64,000 nucleotides of DNA from Pyrrhosoma nymphula (lineage: Eukaryota; Arthropoda; Insecta; Odonata; Coenagrionidae). This document shows, piece by piece, positions 10,607 to 21,060 of the stretch (position 1 is its first letter; each line of letters begins with the position of its first letter). Location of the stretch: positions 84,457,094 through 84,521,093 of the forward strand of contig OY754337.1 of NCBI GenBank assembly GCA_963573305.1, given 5' to 3'. The notes beneath the pieces are model-generated. The model was not told the origin of the DNA. It ran no database searches and saw only the letters and a program-made list of their open reading frames with translations. A program made the position numbers and the translations under genes.

Positions 10607-10930
10607 TTTACATGCTTTTCTTTAACTCGCTTTTCTATGGAACCATGGTTACTTGCATGGTTACCACTTCATTTATAACCATATAATAATATAATAAAAT
10701 ACCCTTCCTATATTTTTATTTGAGGTGGAATAGTAGTAAAGCATCTTACTCTCGTCCCGAGAAACAATTAGAAAGTTTTCGCATTAAGTCCAACCCCTGG
10801 CGATTTTTTCTAGTAAACAGTCCAAGTGTTGTTTTATAAACATTTAATTAACTAGGACTAAAAAGTATAAAAATAAAAAATGAAAAATAAATTTTAAGCA
10901 TGCTTTTCTAAAAAAATAAAATCATTGATA
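10607..10930 (+). mobile_element. SINE-like dispersed repeat, copy 1
   Basis: Starts TTACATGCTTTTCTTTAACT and matches 38632-38960 over about 320 bp. Centre: GAGGTGGAATAGTAGTAAAG, then CATCTTACTCTC, which resembles a tRNA A box and D arm. The expected B box is degraded to GTCCAACCCCTGG. It continues with TAGTAAACAGTCC, TTGTTTTATAAACATTTAAT and an A-rich end with ATGCTTTTCTAAAAAA. Non-coding; Pol III origin is inferred. Confidence 0.6.
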
Positions 10931-10934
10931 CATT

Positions 10935-11245
10935 AGCATAAATCGCCAATGCTTGTCAGGAGGCGAATTCTCACAAACATCCACTACACTATAGGTATTC
11001 GACCAATGCTAGAAGGACCGCCTATATTTTGTAACTACATAAATAGACCGAGATTCAAGGCTTATGCCGAAAACAAGCACGGCGTGCTGTAATTACTAGG
11101 TAGCAGACAAGTATTAGGGAGTAAATAAACTAACTAGCTACACTACCTATTGACAAACCTAGTAAAAAGTCACATTGGCAGCTGTAATGGTCTCTTATCG
11201 TCAGCGGGAAAAATGACCTTTTAAATCTGTCCGTTCTGCGATATC
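10935..11245 (-). mobile_element. CR1/L2/Jockey-like LINE 3' UTR fragment
   Basis: On the minus strand the block carries the last decayed codons (GCTGACGATAAGAGACCATT, then ACAGCTGCC) and a 3' UTR shared with the 11.7-12.3 and 29.0 kb copies: TAGGTTTGTCAATAGGTAGT, TGCTACCTAG, CAGCACGCCGTGCTTGTTTT. It is broken at both ends. Confidence 0.7.
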
Positions 11246-11680
11246 ATGGATATGCGGAGGGTTTTTAAAACTCGGGTCCATCGGTCACCTCCAGCTTCGA
11301 TATGCTGGGACTGGAATGCCGATGAGTATTCGGCCAAGGCCTTACCCACTCGATACCTCGCCTTATACACACACTCTCACGTGGAGATATAAATGAAAGG
11401 AGCGCTGGGCGCACCTCTATTGCGTCACGTTATCCCCGATGGCGGGCTGCCCACCGCGGAAAATTTACGTCATCGCCCTGAGTCATCTGTCTCGGTCGCT
11501 ACGCCGCGCCGACGAGAGCGTCACGACTTGAAAATCGTCGCCTTTGGACTCTCACGATTTCTCCGGCATTCTTCAAGACGATCATTGCCTTTTTCCGCAC
11601 GATTCATATCTTCGCCGGGCTCATTTTCTGCATTACGGGCCTTTCAATGGCAGTGCAGGGCTATCTCTTAAACCAATCAT
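11246..11680. other. CpG-richer unassigned block
   Basis: A 92-codon ORF (11393-11671, plus) lies here but shows no recognised motif. The block has noticeably more CpG than adjacent AT-rich DNA (for example GCCGCGCCGACGAGAGCGTC). It could be unmethylated regulatory DNA or an old exon; nothing decides between them. Confidence 0.25.
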
Positions 11681-12345
11681 CTACAAACATCTACATCTAT
11701 AAAATAGCCTGCAAGCCACCTCAAGGGTGTGTGGCAGGGAGTGAGTAATCTCCAGCATGCATTACACTTCGCTCTAAAGTTAGTGCAACTACGGCTAATT
11801 ATGCATCACCATAAATCGCTAATGCGTGTCACGAGGCGAAGCCTCACAAGCTTGCACTACACTGCAGATATGCTCTCAATGGAGAGGCACCGTTAATGTG
11901 TATTGCAACCAAACAAAGGGAAAAAGACTCAAGAGTCATGCAGAAAACATGCACGACGTGCTGCGAGTACTAGGTAGCAGATAAGGATTCAATTATTAGG
12001 GAGTACTACTACTACGAACATAAGAGCAACACTACCTAACGACAAACCTAGTTAAAAGTCTCATTGGCAGCTGTTATGGTCCCTTATCGTCCGCGGGAAA
12101 AAAGACATTTTAAATCTGTCCGTTCTGTAATCTAGTTCCCTAATTTTATTATCATGGTCTGATCTACCGTAGTATGTCGGATTTCGTAAAACATTATCAA
12201 CGTTGTAAGAGAATAGATCGGTTTGGAACTTACATAATATATTGAGTCTAAATTTTAATTGACGGTCTGAAAGCGTTTCCCATCCCAAATACTGCAAAAG
12301 GTCGGTAACACTAGCGAGATTATCATAACGTTCAACGTTTTTAAT
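11680..12345 (-). mobile_element. CR1/L2/Jockey-like LINE, 5'-truncated copy
   Basis: Read on the minus strand it starts inside the reverse-transcriptase C-terminal domain, passes a stop at 12061-12063, continues through about 370 bp of 3' UTR and ends in a hairpin (CCCTGCCACACACCCTTGAG, then GTGGCTTGCAGG) followed by ATAGATGTAGATG. The TAGATG-type tail fits a non-LTR element that ends in a short repeat rather than poly(A). Confidence 0.8.
12061..12335 (-). pseudogene. LINE reverse-transcriptase C-terminal fragment (SFFPRTIRD tail)
   Basis: About 90 codons: NVERYDNLASVTDLL, then QYLGWETLSDRQLKFRL, then SDHDNKIREL, then FKMSFFPRTIRDHNSC and a stop. The layout of an LGW-x-x-L-x-x-R helix, a variable loop and a final SFFPRTIRDWN motif is the usual C-terminus of CR1, L2 and Jockey reverse transcriptases. 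The frame is open with no internal stop, so the copy is not very old. The catalytic YxDD region is missing. Confidence 0.75.
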
Positions 12346-12660
12346 TACAAAATAAATATTCTCGAGAATTGGAGAAAGAAACGGAAAAAATGTATTTAGT
12401 TTTAAAATAACTGTTTTAAATGCACAACAGAGACAGATGCTATTGGAAATGTAAAATATTATGTTTTAAACCAAATCAAGGTGCATTTTTCATGTATTGT
12501 AATCTTTTCGAGCCTGAACTGCTGTAATGAGTTTTTTTAAGAAAAACAATTCTGTTTTTTACTTCTGTAGATATGTTCCGTCGACAGGCATTCGCCTGAC
12601 GGAGCATTGATGTGAATTTGTTGAAAAAATGAATAAAAAAATAAAAACGTACAGAGTACG
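12346..12660. other. Unassigned AT-rich sequence
   Basis: Nothing recognised. Confidence 0.3.
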
Positions 12661-12768
12661 TACCAAGGCGTGCGGCGAAGATTGGCAAGGTACAATTATC
12701 TGCAATTACAAGGTAAGGACAGCGATGATTGCCAATACATTGTCAATCTTCGCTGCACGCGTAGTAAC
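12661..12768. repeat. Short inverted repeat, about 105-bp hairpin
   Basis: GCGTGCGGCGAAGATTGGCA (from about 12667) pairs with TGTCAATCTTCGCTGCACGC (about 12740-12759). Loop is about 55 bp with TTACAAGG-type sequence. It lies immediately left of the family C foldback and could be part of an older element. Confidence 0.6.
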
Positions 12769-12776
12769 TCGGTTTA

Positions 12777-13313
12777 TTAAGGAGGTTAGGTGGTTTCACT
12801 CAACTTAAGAGAATTCGACGAAACTTGCTGGAAGCATTACTTAAGTTGCCTTAAATCTACCTGATTTTTTTCAGAATTATTTACCGCAGATTACTTAAGA
12901 TATTTGATCGAGAAGTGGACAAAAAATTACATGGGTTCTTATGGGAACACAAGGTAAGAGTAGCTTAATTCATCAAAAAGAACCTTTTTCTAGTTAAGAA
13001 TAAGAAAAACAAAAATAATAAAAATAAAGTATATCAAATGATTTTCATACATTATTCTATTGATGATTTAAATTATTTTAGTTTTTCTTATTCTTAACTA
13101 GAAAACGTTCTTTTCGATGAATAATGCTAGTCGCACCTCGCGTTCCCATAAGAATCCATGTAATTTCATGCCCACTTCCACATCAAATATCCTATGAAAT
13201 CTGCGGTAAATAATTTTGAAAAAATTCAGGTAGATTTTAGACAACATAATTAATGCTTCCAGCAAGTTTCGTCGAATTCCCTTAAGTTGAGTGAAACCAC
13301 AGAACTTCCTTAA
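12777..13313. mobile_element. TTAA family C: long foldback element
   Basis: Two arms of about 235 bp (12777-13014 and 13077-13313) are inverted copies at roughly 85-90% identity by eye, with a 62-bp AT-rich loop. TTAA is at both termini (12777-12780 and 13310-13313). The ends TTAAGGAGGTTAGGTGGTTT and TTAAGGAAGTTCTGTGGTTT resemble the TTAAGGWGGTT starts of families A and B. A transcript would fold into a near-complete hairpin. No coding capacity. Confidence 0.85.
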
Positions 13314-13871
13314 GGTGGCTCCACCGTAAAATGACTTAAATGTCATTTTATTCATATGCTGTCTACTTGTAGAAAAGGTTGTCCTCTATCTGATATGAAC
13401 AACAAAATAATACCTTTCCACGCTATTTTATTCTATAATTGAACTTGAATTACATGGTGTTCAATGGGGTAATGAGAGAAACACGGGAAAAAATAGTATT
13501 TTTCCATAAAATATAAATGCCATTTTTGCGGAAAACTATTTATAATAAGGATATAATCCAGAGAAAATGAATAGAAATAAAATACAGGCATCTTACCACC
13601 TTATTTTTCTAGTTATTGAAGAATTAATGCCGTAATTGAAGTCAAAATGCGGTAATTCGTAGGAAATGGCGCTGCAGTCGGCTCCTATGGCTGGAAAAAA
13701 GTGCTCATTTAAAATACATTCGTGGAATTATCTGCATATTTTGTACCTTAATTTTGGGTTTCTATAGGTAACGCATTGCATCAGTGAAAGAAGGATTTTT
13801 TTGACAAAATATGAAAAATTTGGAATTTAGTATTTGTTTTGACTCACACAGTCGCGGTGGAACCTCCTTAA
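13310..13871 (+). mobile_element. TTAA family A element, full length
   Basis: Begins TTAAGGTGGCTCCACCGTAA and ends with CACAGTCGCGGTGG, then AACCTCCTTAA. It is 562 bp and contains ATGACTTAAATGTCATTTTA, the GACTGCAGCGCCATTTCC block in reverse, and CATCAGTGAAAG. Its first TTAA is also the last TTAA of the family C foldback, so the two are fused at one target tetranucleotide. Non-coding. Confidence 0.9.
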
Positions 13872-14368
13872 GCCTGCCTCACGTCGAACTCCGATTGCGT
13901 TGGTTGCTATGATCGTGGAAACAAAGCGAAGTGATACCTCCGCGTCTGTGGTTCCGGGTCAGTGCGCTGTTTCGTCCCATTGGGAACGGCCGACAGACCA
14001 GCGCGCAGATATTTCCTACCTGTCTTCGTTGTGCCGGAGCTATCTGGGTCTCACTGAGGACGGTGCGCCTCTTTCGGAAGCTGCGTAGCGCGCTCAGACC
14101 CACTTCAATAAAAAGTCTCTTACGTCCTTGAGCGACGCGGGTTATAGCTCTTCGAGTTCGCAAGTGGAGATGGTTTTTTTTTAGCTGCTACGGAGATTGG
14201 AGCTACCCATTACGAGGTTCAAAATCGCTTTGTGCGGTGGCTGAAGGCATTCTCAACATCCCATTATCGTCTCATCGTTCCGATATAAATTCTCGGATTC
14301 CCAAAACCGTACTTGGGGAGAATTCTTCGACCGTCAAGTTTTCAACATTAATGAACTTAATTCCTCCG
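13872..14368. other. CpG-rich unassigned block between two TTAA elements
   Basis: Overlapping ORFs run in several frames (for example 13879-14163, minus, 94 codons) because the block is GC-richer, but none shows a recognisable domain. It may be a piece of ancestral exon or unmethylated DNA. Confidence 0.25.
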
Positions 14369-14835
14369 TTAAGGTGGTTTGAGCGGGATATTTCCCTAGT
14401 CATAATAGAGACCATATTCGAATTTTATATTTAAATTTCAGAGTCCGTAAGAAGTGTGAAGTAAATATTGCAATATTGATGGTGCAAAAATATAGTAAAA
14501 TATGACAAAAATTCTCAGTAATGAAATAAATATATCATAAGTCTCTAACATGACTCATTTTTTCACGCCCTATGGCTTAAATTCCTTCAAAATAGAAGGT
14601 TTTTTCAGCGTTTCTGTAAATATTTATGCGATGAATAATAGATTAATTTTTATAAACCGTTGGGAAACGAAACTAATTACACACCGTTAGTTTTTTGACA
14701 AAATCTAAGTGTTATAAATTACTAATATATTTTTTATATTCTCGCTCTGGAGCGCAAAACCGATTTATCCCATGTAAAACAGCTTGTATTTTCAGGAAAA
14801 TTGCTCGAAAAGTAGTTCTGCTAGGGATTTATATT
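14369..14835 (+). mobile_element. TTAA family B element, right end missing
   Basis: Starts TTAAGGTGGTTTGAGCGGGA, then TTTCCCTAGTCATAATAGAG, and follows the family through TTTTTTGACAAAATCTAAGT, CTGGAGCGCAAAAC and CTCGAAAAGTAGTTCTGC. The expected terminus with GAAGTGATTTTCGCTC is absent. Confidence 0.85.
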
Positions 14836-16092
14836 TTCATCATGACAAAAACACAGTACAAAATTCCACTATTTATTTTAAATACTACCTACTAAATTCT
14901 ATACTGATATAAGAAGCGAATATTTAAAAGGAAGTTATGTGGCAGTAAAATGAAGGCATACCCCAACTCAGCTTTTGAGTTATTTGCTTGAGTTATTTCC
15001 TACATTTGTTGAAGATTCACCGTGTTAATTCAATGGGAATCGCTCTTCCATTAGTTTTTCGAACTGTAAATGGGATTCATTAGGAAATATGATCATTGGC
15101 TAGACATCACAGTATTTCAATTTAAGTCCTCCATTAGCTAAGACATTTCATCAATGAAAGTCAAGTGTTTTAAAAGAAAAGAAAGAAAAGGTGAGACTTT
15201 TAATGGTGTGATTGACATAAGTCGTCCGTCGTCTCCTTTAATAACTAATACTACTGTTTTAATGAAACATCGCGAATTTCTACAAGTGAGACAAGTTAGG
15301 GATCTTGGATTCCAAAGCGTGAAGGAAGTGTATATTACTTGAATCAACAGTTATCCATGATAACTATAGGAATTTTGACTGGGCTAAGTTGGCTTTTGTT
15401 CCGTCATTCTGTCGAGGAGAATGTTTATCGTGGATGGGGTAAAATAGGCTTTATCCTCCCTTCCCACAGCCGCCACAACATGACTACGCCATCGTTGCTG
15501 ACATAGCTACCGCAGTTTCAAGACCCTAATGGGTTTTGACCTCCACCGACTTGGAAAAGTTTTTCCATTTCAGGGAATACTCCTGAGAGGCGATCAACAG
15601 GTGCCCAGTAAACGGGGTGCGACATCTTTCTTCCGACGAATAAATAGAAGAGATTTGCGAGCAGCTTATTCGTGTTTGTGTGCATTTTCCTCGCGGCCTT
15701 GTCCTTGCCAACTTTTTCTCGACATTCCGTGATTGGAGATCGTTTGCCGTTTCATTTTTTTAATACATGCTTCCGGGTCATCAATCTCCGTACGACAAAC
15801 TCGGGTGGTCCTTTATCTCGTAGGTATACTCGGCGGTCACATCAATACATCTTCCAATTCGTTGGAATCCCCGCTGTTTTTGTAACTGGCCCGGCCCGCC
15901 TGCCTAGTTCCACCGTGTTGTGAAGTACAAATCGTTCTCACTTTTTTGTCCCAGAGTTCGCGATGTCATGAGGGCCATTGGAAATCTTCCAACTACTGGA
16001 GTCGTTTTAAGAATCTCACGTTATCGAGTATCAAGAGGTTTTTCTTCAGCTCTACAGGCTCAGTTTTTTCACTAAATAAAAAATGGTACTCT
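14836..16092. other. Unassigned sequence
   Basis: Several 60-80 codon ORFs (for example 15672-15923) lack recognisable motifs and overlap in other frames. No repeat shared with the window was identified. Confidence 0.25.
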
Positions 16093-16215
16093 TTAAGGTG
16101 GCTGGAGTGGTAATCGCGGCTCATTGAGTTCACATTTTAATGTTTTTTAAAGTAAGTCGAAAAAATACTCGCACCTTGTTTCATTTAAGTATTATCTGCT
16201 ATTGCGGTGGAACTC
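16093..16215 (+). mobile_element. Possible fragment of another TTAAGG-ended element
   Basis: TTAAGGTGGCTGGAGTGGTA resembles the family A/B/C start, and GCGGTGGAACTCGCC about 110 bp later echoes an inverted end. No full-length relative is seen in the window. Confidence 0.3.
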
Positions 16216-16324
16216 GCCATTCATGCAGTAATGGAAATGATACAATAATAATATTTTACATATTTTCCTATATCAATGCATAATTGTATGACCCATTGCT
16301 TGTGGCTTGGTATCGCTTTACAGC

Positions 16325-16460
16325 TGGAAAATCTTGGAGCGATATTAAATAACTTACATACTTCTATAAAATTCAATGTTCAAGTGGGTGGTTCTACTAT
16401 AAATTTCCTAGATTTAATGATCGTCCTTTATCCTATCCCCCTATCTAATTTTTAATGTCA
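16325..16460 (+). pseudogene. Penelope-like reverse-transcriptase fragment
   Basis: Reads LENLGAILNNLHTSIKF, then NVQVGGSTINFLDLMIV. The family signature is LNxLHxxIKF, a short polar stretch, and INFLDLxI, which follows the YxDD palm motif; that part is not preserved. The frame ends at the inserted LINE. Confidence 0.65.
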
Positions 16461-16464
16461 AAAA

Positions 16465-16850
16465 CTGCTACGGGCGTACAGACAGCGTTACACAGATGTT
16501 AAACGAATTAGGCTGGGAGCCACTAGAGACTCGGAAGCTGCGCGCTAGGCTTAGATTACTTGAGCAATTAAGAAGAGATATCTTTAAGAGCGACACGGAG
16601 AACATCATATTAGAACCCCACTATGTTTCCAGGTCCGACAGAAACGATAAATTAAGAGAGATATTTTGCCGAACGGATAGGTATGGGAATTCGTTTTTCC
16701 CCCGAACAATAAGGGACTTTATTAAATGCTAGGCGTAATTTCATTAGAGCGTTTCCTTTTTATATTTATACGGCTGGTGTCCTAACACCCCCCACCACAC
16801 GCCTATTGAGGCGGTTTGCGGGGTAGTATGTAGATGTAGATCTATGGGAA
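16465..16850 (+). mobile_element. CR1/L2/Jockey-like LINE 3' end inserted in the Penelope copy
   Basis: A 5'-truncated insertion holds the last ~88 codons, a short 3' UTR, the hairpin CCCCACCACACGCCTATTGA, then GGCGGTTTGCGGGG, and a GTAGATGTAGAT tail. Penelope coding sequence lies on both sides in the same orientation, so this insertion is younger. Confidence 0.8.
16470..16732 (+). pseudogene. LINE reverse-transcriptase C-terminal fragment
   Basis: Reads GRTDSVTQMLNELGWEPLE, then TRKLRARLRLLEQLRRDIF, then SRSDRNDKLREIFCRTDRY, then GNSFFPRTIRDFIKC and stop. Same family as 12061-12335 but clearly diverged from it. The ATG at 16496 is internal and not a true start. No frame breaks in the retained part. 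Confidence 0.78.
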
Positions 16851-17139
16851 ACCTACCTTTACATATGCACTAATCCCCTATGATTCATGTCACCACCACA
16901 GTCACAAGCTGTCAGCATAGTAAGAACCTAATAATCAGCTGGTAGAATACTCAAATGAATACCCATAGCTTAAACAGCAGGCCTTTCACTTTTTGACAAT
17001 CTTACTTTTACAACCGATGACGAGCTATCACGAAGGTGTAAGCTACCATTTTTTAGGAAATTTGACGTACAGGGTCATGTAAGTCATGCCTGTGAAGAAT
17101 TTTAACATTTCATTTTATAATCCCGTGACCATAAGTAAC

Positions 17140-17490
17140 ATTTTATTTAATGCTAAAGATAAATTTGACCATCTCTACAAGAGTGGAGTCTATGCTTGAA
17201 ATTGTGACTCATGCAGTTCTATTTCATTAGGCGTAACTGGACGCAAATTTGTTTCTAGAATTAAAGAACATAAAAAATGCTTCATAACTAGTGATTTTTC
17301 ATCCATGTTTGCTAAGCGTTTACTGGAGTGTGACCATACACGTAACTTTGAACCGGAAATTTAACATGCATAGGGTAAAGGTAAAACATTGGATTGTTTA
17401 GAGATTGCAAATGTTGGAAAGAAAACTTTTTATCTTGTTAACGACCTTACTTTTGACTTGCATTCACAGTTTATGTCAATAACCTTTTAG
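17140..17490 (+). pseudogene. Penelope-like GIY-YIG endonuclease fragment
   Basis: The frame reads FNAKDKFDHLYKSGVYA, a stop, NCDSCSSISLGVTGRKF, VSRIKEHKKCF, SSMFAKRLLECDHTRNFEPE, a stop, then LDCLEIANVGKKTF and a terminal stop at 17488-17490. GVY and the TGRKFxxRIxEHK helix correspond to the GIY-YIG core (GVYxIxCxxC, YIGxTGRxFxxRxxEH); the second aromatic motif is changed to SLGVTGR. At least two in-frame stops show it is dead. Confidence 0.72.
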
Positions 17491-17700
17491 TAGGTATGTT
17501 GACCGATCTGTTTACGTTATAACCTCCGTCCTTGTCATTTTTTGTTTCTTCTCTCCCCCTCCACCTTGAAATTCACCTTGAAACATCAACCTCCCCAAAG
17601 CATACAATGACCTCCCCTTCCCTCCCAACCAACCCCCTCCCCTCTCTTTTACTGTCTCACCCCCCCCCCCCCGAACCCACCCCCGGTTTGAGTATTATAT
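17491..17700. repeat. C-rich low-complexity tract in the Penelope 3' UTR
   Basis: Runs of CCTCCCC, CCTTCCCTCCC and a 14-base poly(C) run near 17661. A similar C-rich block precedes the Penelope-type end at 27.3-27.5 kb, suggesting it belongs to the element. Confidence 0.6.
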
Positions 17701-17800
17701 ATGGACACTAAAATACGAGATACGTACCTTGAAAATGACATTTAATGTCGAAACCATGGTCGGTAAAAATAATAATGTGTGGAATGTACAAAGCGAGAAA

Positions 17801-20634
17801 TTATTTCATGTGTCGCGTTTCCACAAAGTTAAACCTGAAAGTGCAACTTATACTTTGATCCAAATATTCATTAATTTAAATGATGATGACGTAACATTTT
17901 TAGCGTGAAATTTACGGCAAATTTGGTTTATAAAAAGGATAACGTTAACATGATATTCTTTAACAGCACGGCACAATTACTCTCAATACATCTTTAAACT
18001 ACTTTTACTCTAAAAATGATTCTTCTTCTTCGTAAATAAATACAAATTTTAATTTTTGGATGTTTATTCTCTCAAACGTTTTAGAGTGTACAAGTACAAT
18101 TTACGTATACAAATAGAAATGTAATAACGAGTGACGAAAGTGGTTAGGGCATTGAGGAGTTTTCAGTGTTCGGTTGGCCTATGGCTGTCTCTATTGCCAT
18201 GTTACCGGGTAATTTTTTTATTACAGTGTGCTCACTCGCATCGCGATCATCCTGACGTTGAGTTTGATAGGTGAAGAATAGCTCAACAATCAAGCTATAA
18301 GCGTAATGGTTTGTGAAACTCTATAATTGAGGTAAGAGTGGTCAGACCCTTTTTTGGTGCCTTTGAGGTTTCCTACGAAGTCCTGGTAGCCAGAATATCG
18401 TACTGTTATGCTTTTAGGTATGTGTACCTGCAGATTAATCGAACATATTAGAAACAGAGACACCTAACGTTAGTCTAACCCTCTTAACCACTGACTGGAG
18501 TTGTAATTATTGCGTAGGTGTGTAATTTTTCATTAACTAATTTTCGTAGATATGATTAACCGTACTGCACGATAGCTGTAACACAATAGCCATTCATGTG
18601 CCACATTTCATAGCTATTTCTAGCAACTTTTAAAACTTTTTGCTTTACCAATACTTGCTGAATTGCAGTATGTAGCCATTACTGATAGCTGATAGATGTC
18701 AGCAAGGTGCATTGTCCCGTCGTACGATTGAGTCATGGTTTAGCTCTTGTATCATGATGCTGTAACACCTCGATTATCCTAACTTCGCTCGACCTAAATA
18801 CCAGTCAACTGAGGCTACCAAACCCATCTCTGAAAAAAAACTGGAGCATTTTGAAAGCTTTCTTGCGCCAGAAAATCGTAAAACATATATTAAGTAGAGG
18901 AGGATTGGTATAACTGTTTTCAATTCTTAGACGAAATTAAAAATTAATGTAGCATATTATGCAAAAATCATAAAGTTAAGAAAGCATATTTTATCAACTT
19001 CTTTGCCGCATTGCAAATTCTTCTGGTTATGCAAAGTTTTACTTATCTGAAATAGCCTTCGATCTCATTATACTTCGAATAACTGACTTTCTCCTGTATC
19101 TTCATTTTAATTTAAAAAGTTTCCTCGTCCCGGTCATGAATTCGTGATATAAGGAATTTATTCGAGAATAGTAATTTACTTTTCCCTCCTAATGTGTCTA
19201 CGAAATTCCATTAGTTTTCTCGATGAGTGGACAGGCTGGCAAAAAATATATTTCGAATAGCGTAACATTTTCCGAGCTCTAGTCAGTATACTAGAAGCGT
19301 CTTTTCGTTTTGCCGACCAACTCTGTTCTTCGTTACACTATTCAGTGAATTGGTGAATAGGTAAACATCGCATTTGCGACGTATATTTCGGGGACCACAA
19401 AATTGGTTCCAAGGCAGTGAGTTCATTTCCGGAGGCGACGTGAGAGAGGATCGCTACGTGCTCGTCAGATGTTTTAATGAAAGCGCATTTCTCGGAGGAA
19501 ACAGACGAACTCCGGGTTCCACCAACGAGCAGTGAAATAGCTTTATTGAATGAAGTCTCCCCAACGCGGCCTTTCTCGTCTTTTTTATATGGACGTTCTC
19601 AAGATGGTTACGGCTCAAGTTAATGTGACCATTTGGTTGGATTCAAAGTTATTTATTGCTGATGGAATTGAGTGAGTGGAGAAATTCACTCATTTAGGAA
19701 ATTGGTCCTTTAAATGGTACATTATACACATTTATTTGGATAATTAATGTGTCCAATTCGTCTGATAAAATTGTTAGATTCTCGACTAATGATAGAGAAC
19801 AGCATTATTAGCGCAGCGAATCGTTTAAAGATGGCCATTATTATTCTGTTTTTGGAACTCAATTTATAGTTTGGAAATGTTTATTCTTACCATGACTGCG
19901 ATCAGGTGAAAAATTCAATGCGGCCGACCGTCATTTTTCCTTGAAAATTATTAATTTTCATTGCAATCATTGATAACAGTAACGTTGCAGTTACATTCAA
20001 TAATTTACTGTTAGTTGTGCATAATCTTAAATATAGATCTTGTTGGTAATCCGTTTCTCAACGAAATAAACGGCAATCACCATAGCAGTGTTGTCAGCAT
20101 CGTACTAATTAAAGGTAAAATGTGAGCAATGAATTTGAGTCATTTACATCCAACTTTAAATGAGATCTTATTAGTCGAACCAGCAAAGAATGGAACGAAC
20201 TAAGTTCGGACCAATTGAAATATGGCAATCTGGCTTTGAAGATTGCGGTGGTGATGCTACTTTTCTTTAAATATGTATTCAAATTCAAATAATCAATTCA
20301 ATACCGTCCTTTATTATATACTACTTTGAGATGAAATTACTTCTAATACTTAGATTTTCCGGACATGGTCTCGTCTCAGCTTAGGGACGGAAAACGCATT
20401 CGAATTTTGGCGAATTGCATTCGTGCTCCTGTCAGCCACCTTGGGGTTAGCTAAGAAGCTCTCCTTTGAGTACACAGGCTCGAAAACCCTCTTACTCGAT
20501 GGGTGCTGCATTGAGTCTGGCTTAGCTTCCTTATCCAGACATATCCGTGCTGAGAGGGAGCTTAGCGGGATTTGAATTGAGAATAAATTCAACTGTATCG
20601 GGCGAGATATGGTAAAACAGCATACTATAATAAT
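17801..20634. other. AT-rich sequence without recognised features
   Basis: About 2.8 kb with no ORF of note and no repeat shared with other parts of the window by eye. It may be unique intergenic or intronic DNA. Confidence 0.35.
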
Positions 20635-20735
20635 TAAAGAAGCTGTTGTAATTTCCACAATCTTGCTTTTTATTTCGACGTGTTTTAACGCCGCGGAAAG
20701 TAAGATTGTGGACAGTATAACAGCTTCTTTATTTA
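20635..20735. repeat. Short hairpin
   Basis: TTAAAGAAGCTGTTGTAATT, then TCCACAATCTTGC pairs with AAGATTGTGGACAG, then TATAACAGCTTCTTTATT about 30 bases on. The loop contains TTTCGACGTGTTTTAACGCC, reminiscent of Penelope-end sequence. Same build as the larger hairpins at 43, 45.8 and 62.7 kb. Confidence 0.65.
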
Positions 20736-20930
20736 TTGAATTAGTAAGTCTTACTCAATGAAAACAGACTGAAAGGGAGGCAATAATGGTGACGTTTTTT
20801 CCATATAAATCGAGTTAAAACTGAGAAAAATATAAGTATTAAGAGTAATATAGGCACCCTAGAAGGAAGGAAGGTATAAGAGCCTATAAGTTCTTTCTTG
20901 CGCTATTCATTTAAAACGATTACCCTGATA
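20736..20930. other. Unassigned sequence
   Basis: Nothing recognised. Confidence 0.3.
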
Positions 20931-21060
20931 AAATAATTAATTACTTTTTTTACCGCATAAAATTTTCTGGTCTGATGATGTCGCAACGCAACGAAACCCG
21001 GGTCGTGAGTTAAAATAAAAATTTATGAGGGAAACAAACTAATTAATTATTATCTAATAT
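20931..21060 (+). mobile_element. Penelope-type 3' terminus
   Basis: GGTCTGATGATGTCGCAACG, then CAACGAAACCCGGGTCGTGA followed by TAAAATAAAAATTTATG. The GATGATG, a short palindrome, then GAAACCCGGGTCG arrangement matches other ends in the window (27.5, 43.4, 43.5 kb). ATAATTAATTA flanks it in inverted orientation (about 20935 and 21040). Confidence 0.6.

Larger units (their letters stand above)
16290..17800 (+). mobile_element. Penelope-like element, degraded and interrupted
   Basis: Three parts lie in order on the plus strand: the end of the reverse-transcriptase region (16325-16460), the GIY-YIG endonuclease region (17140-17490), and a C-rich 3' UTR followed by the Penelope-type terminus ATGTCGAAACCATGGTCGG near 17742. 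Between the first two parts lies an inserted CR1/L2-like LINE end (about 16465-16850) and a short RTE-like tail (about 16925-16980). Penelope-like elements combine reverse transcriptase with GIY-YIG nuclease in just this order. Confidence 0.78.
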
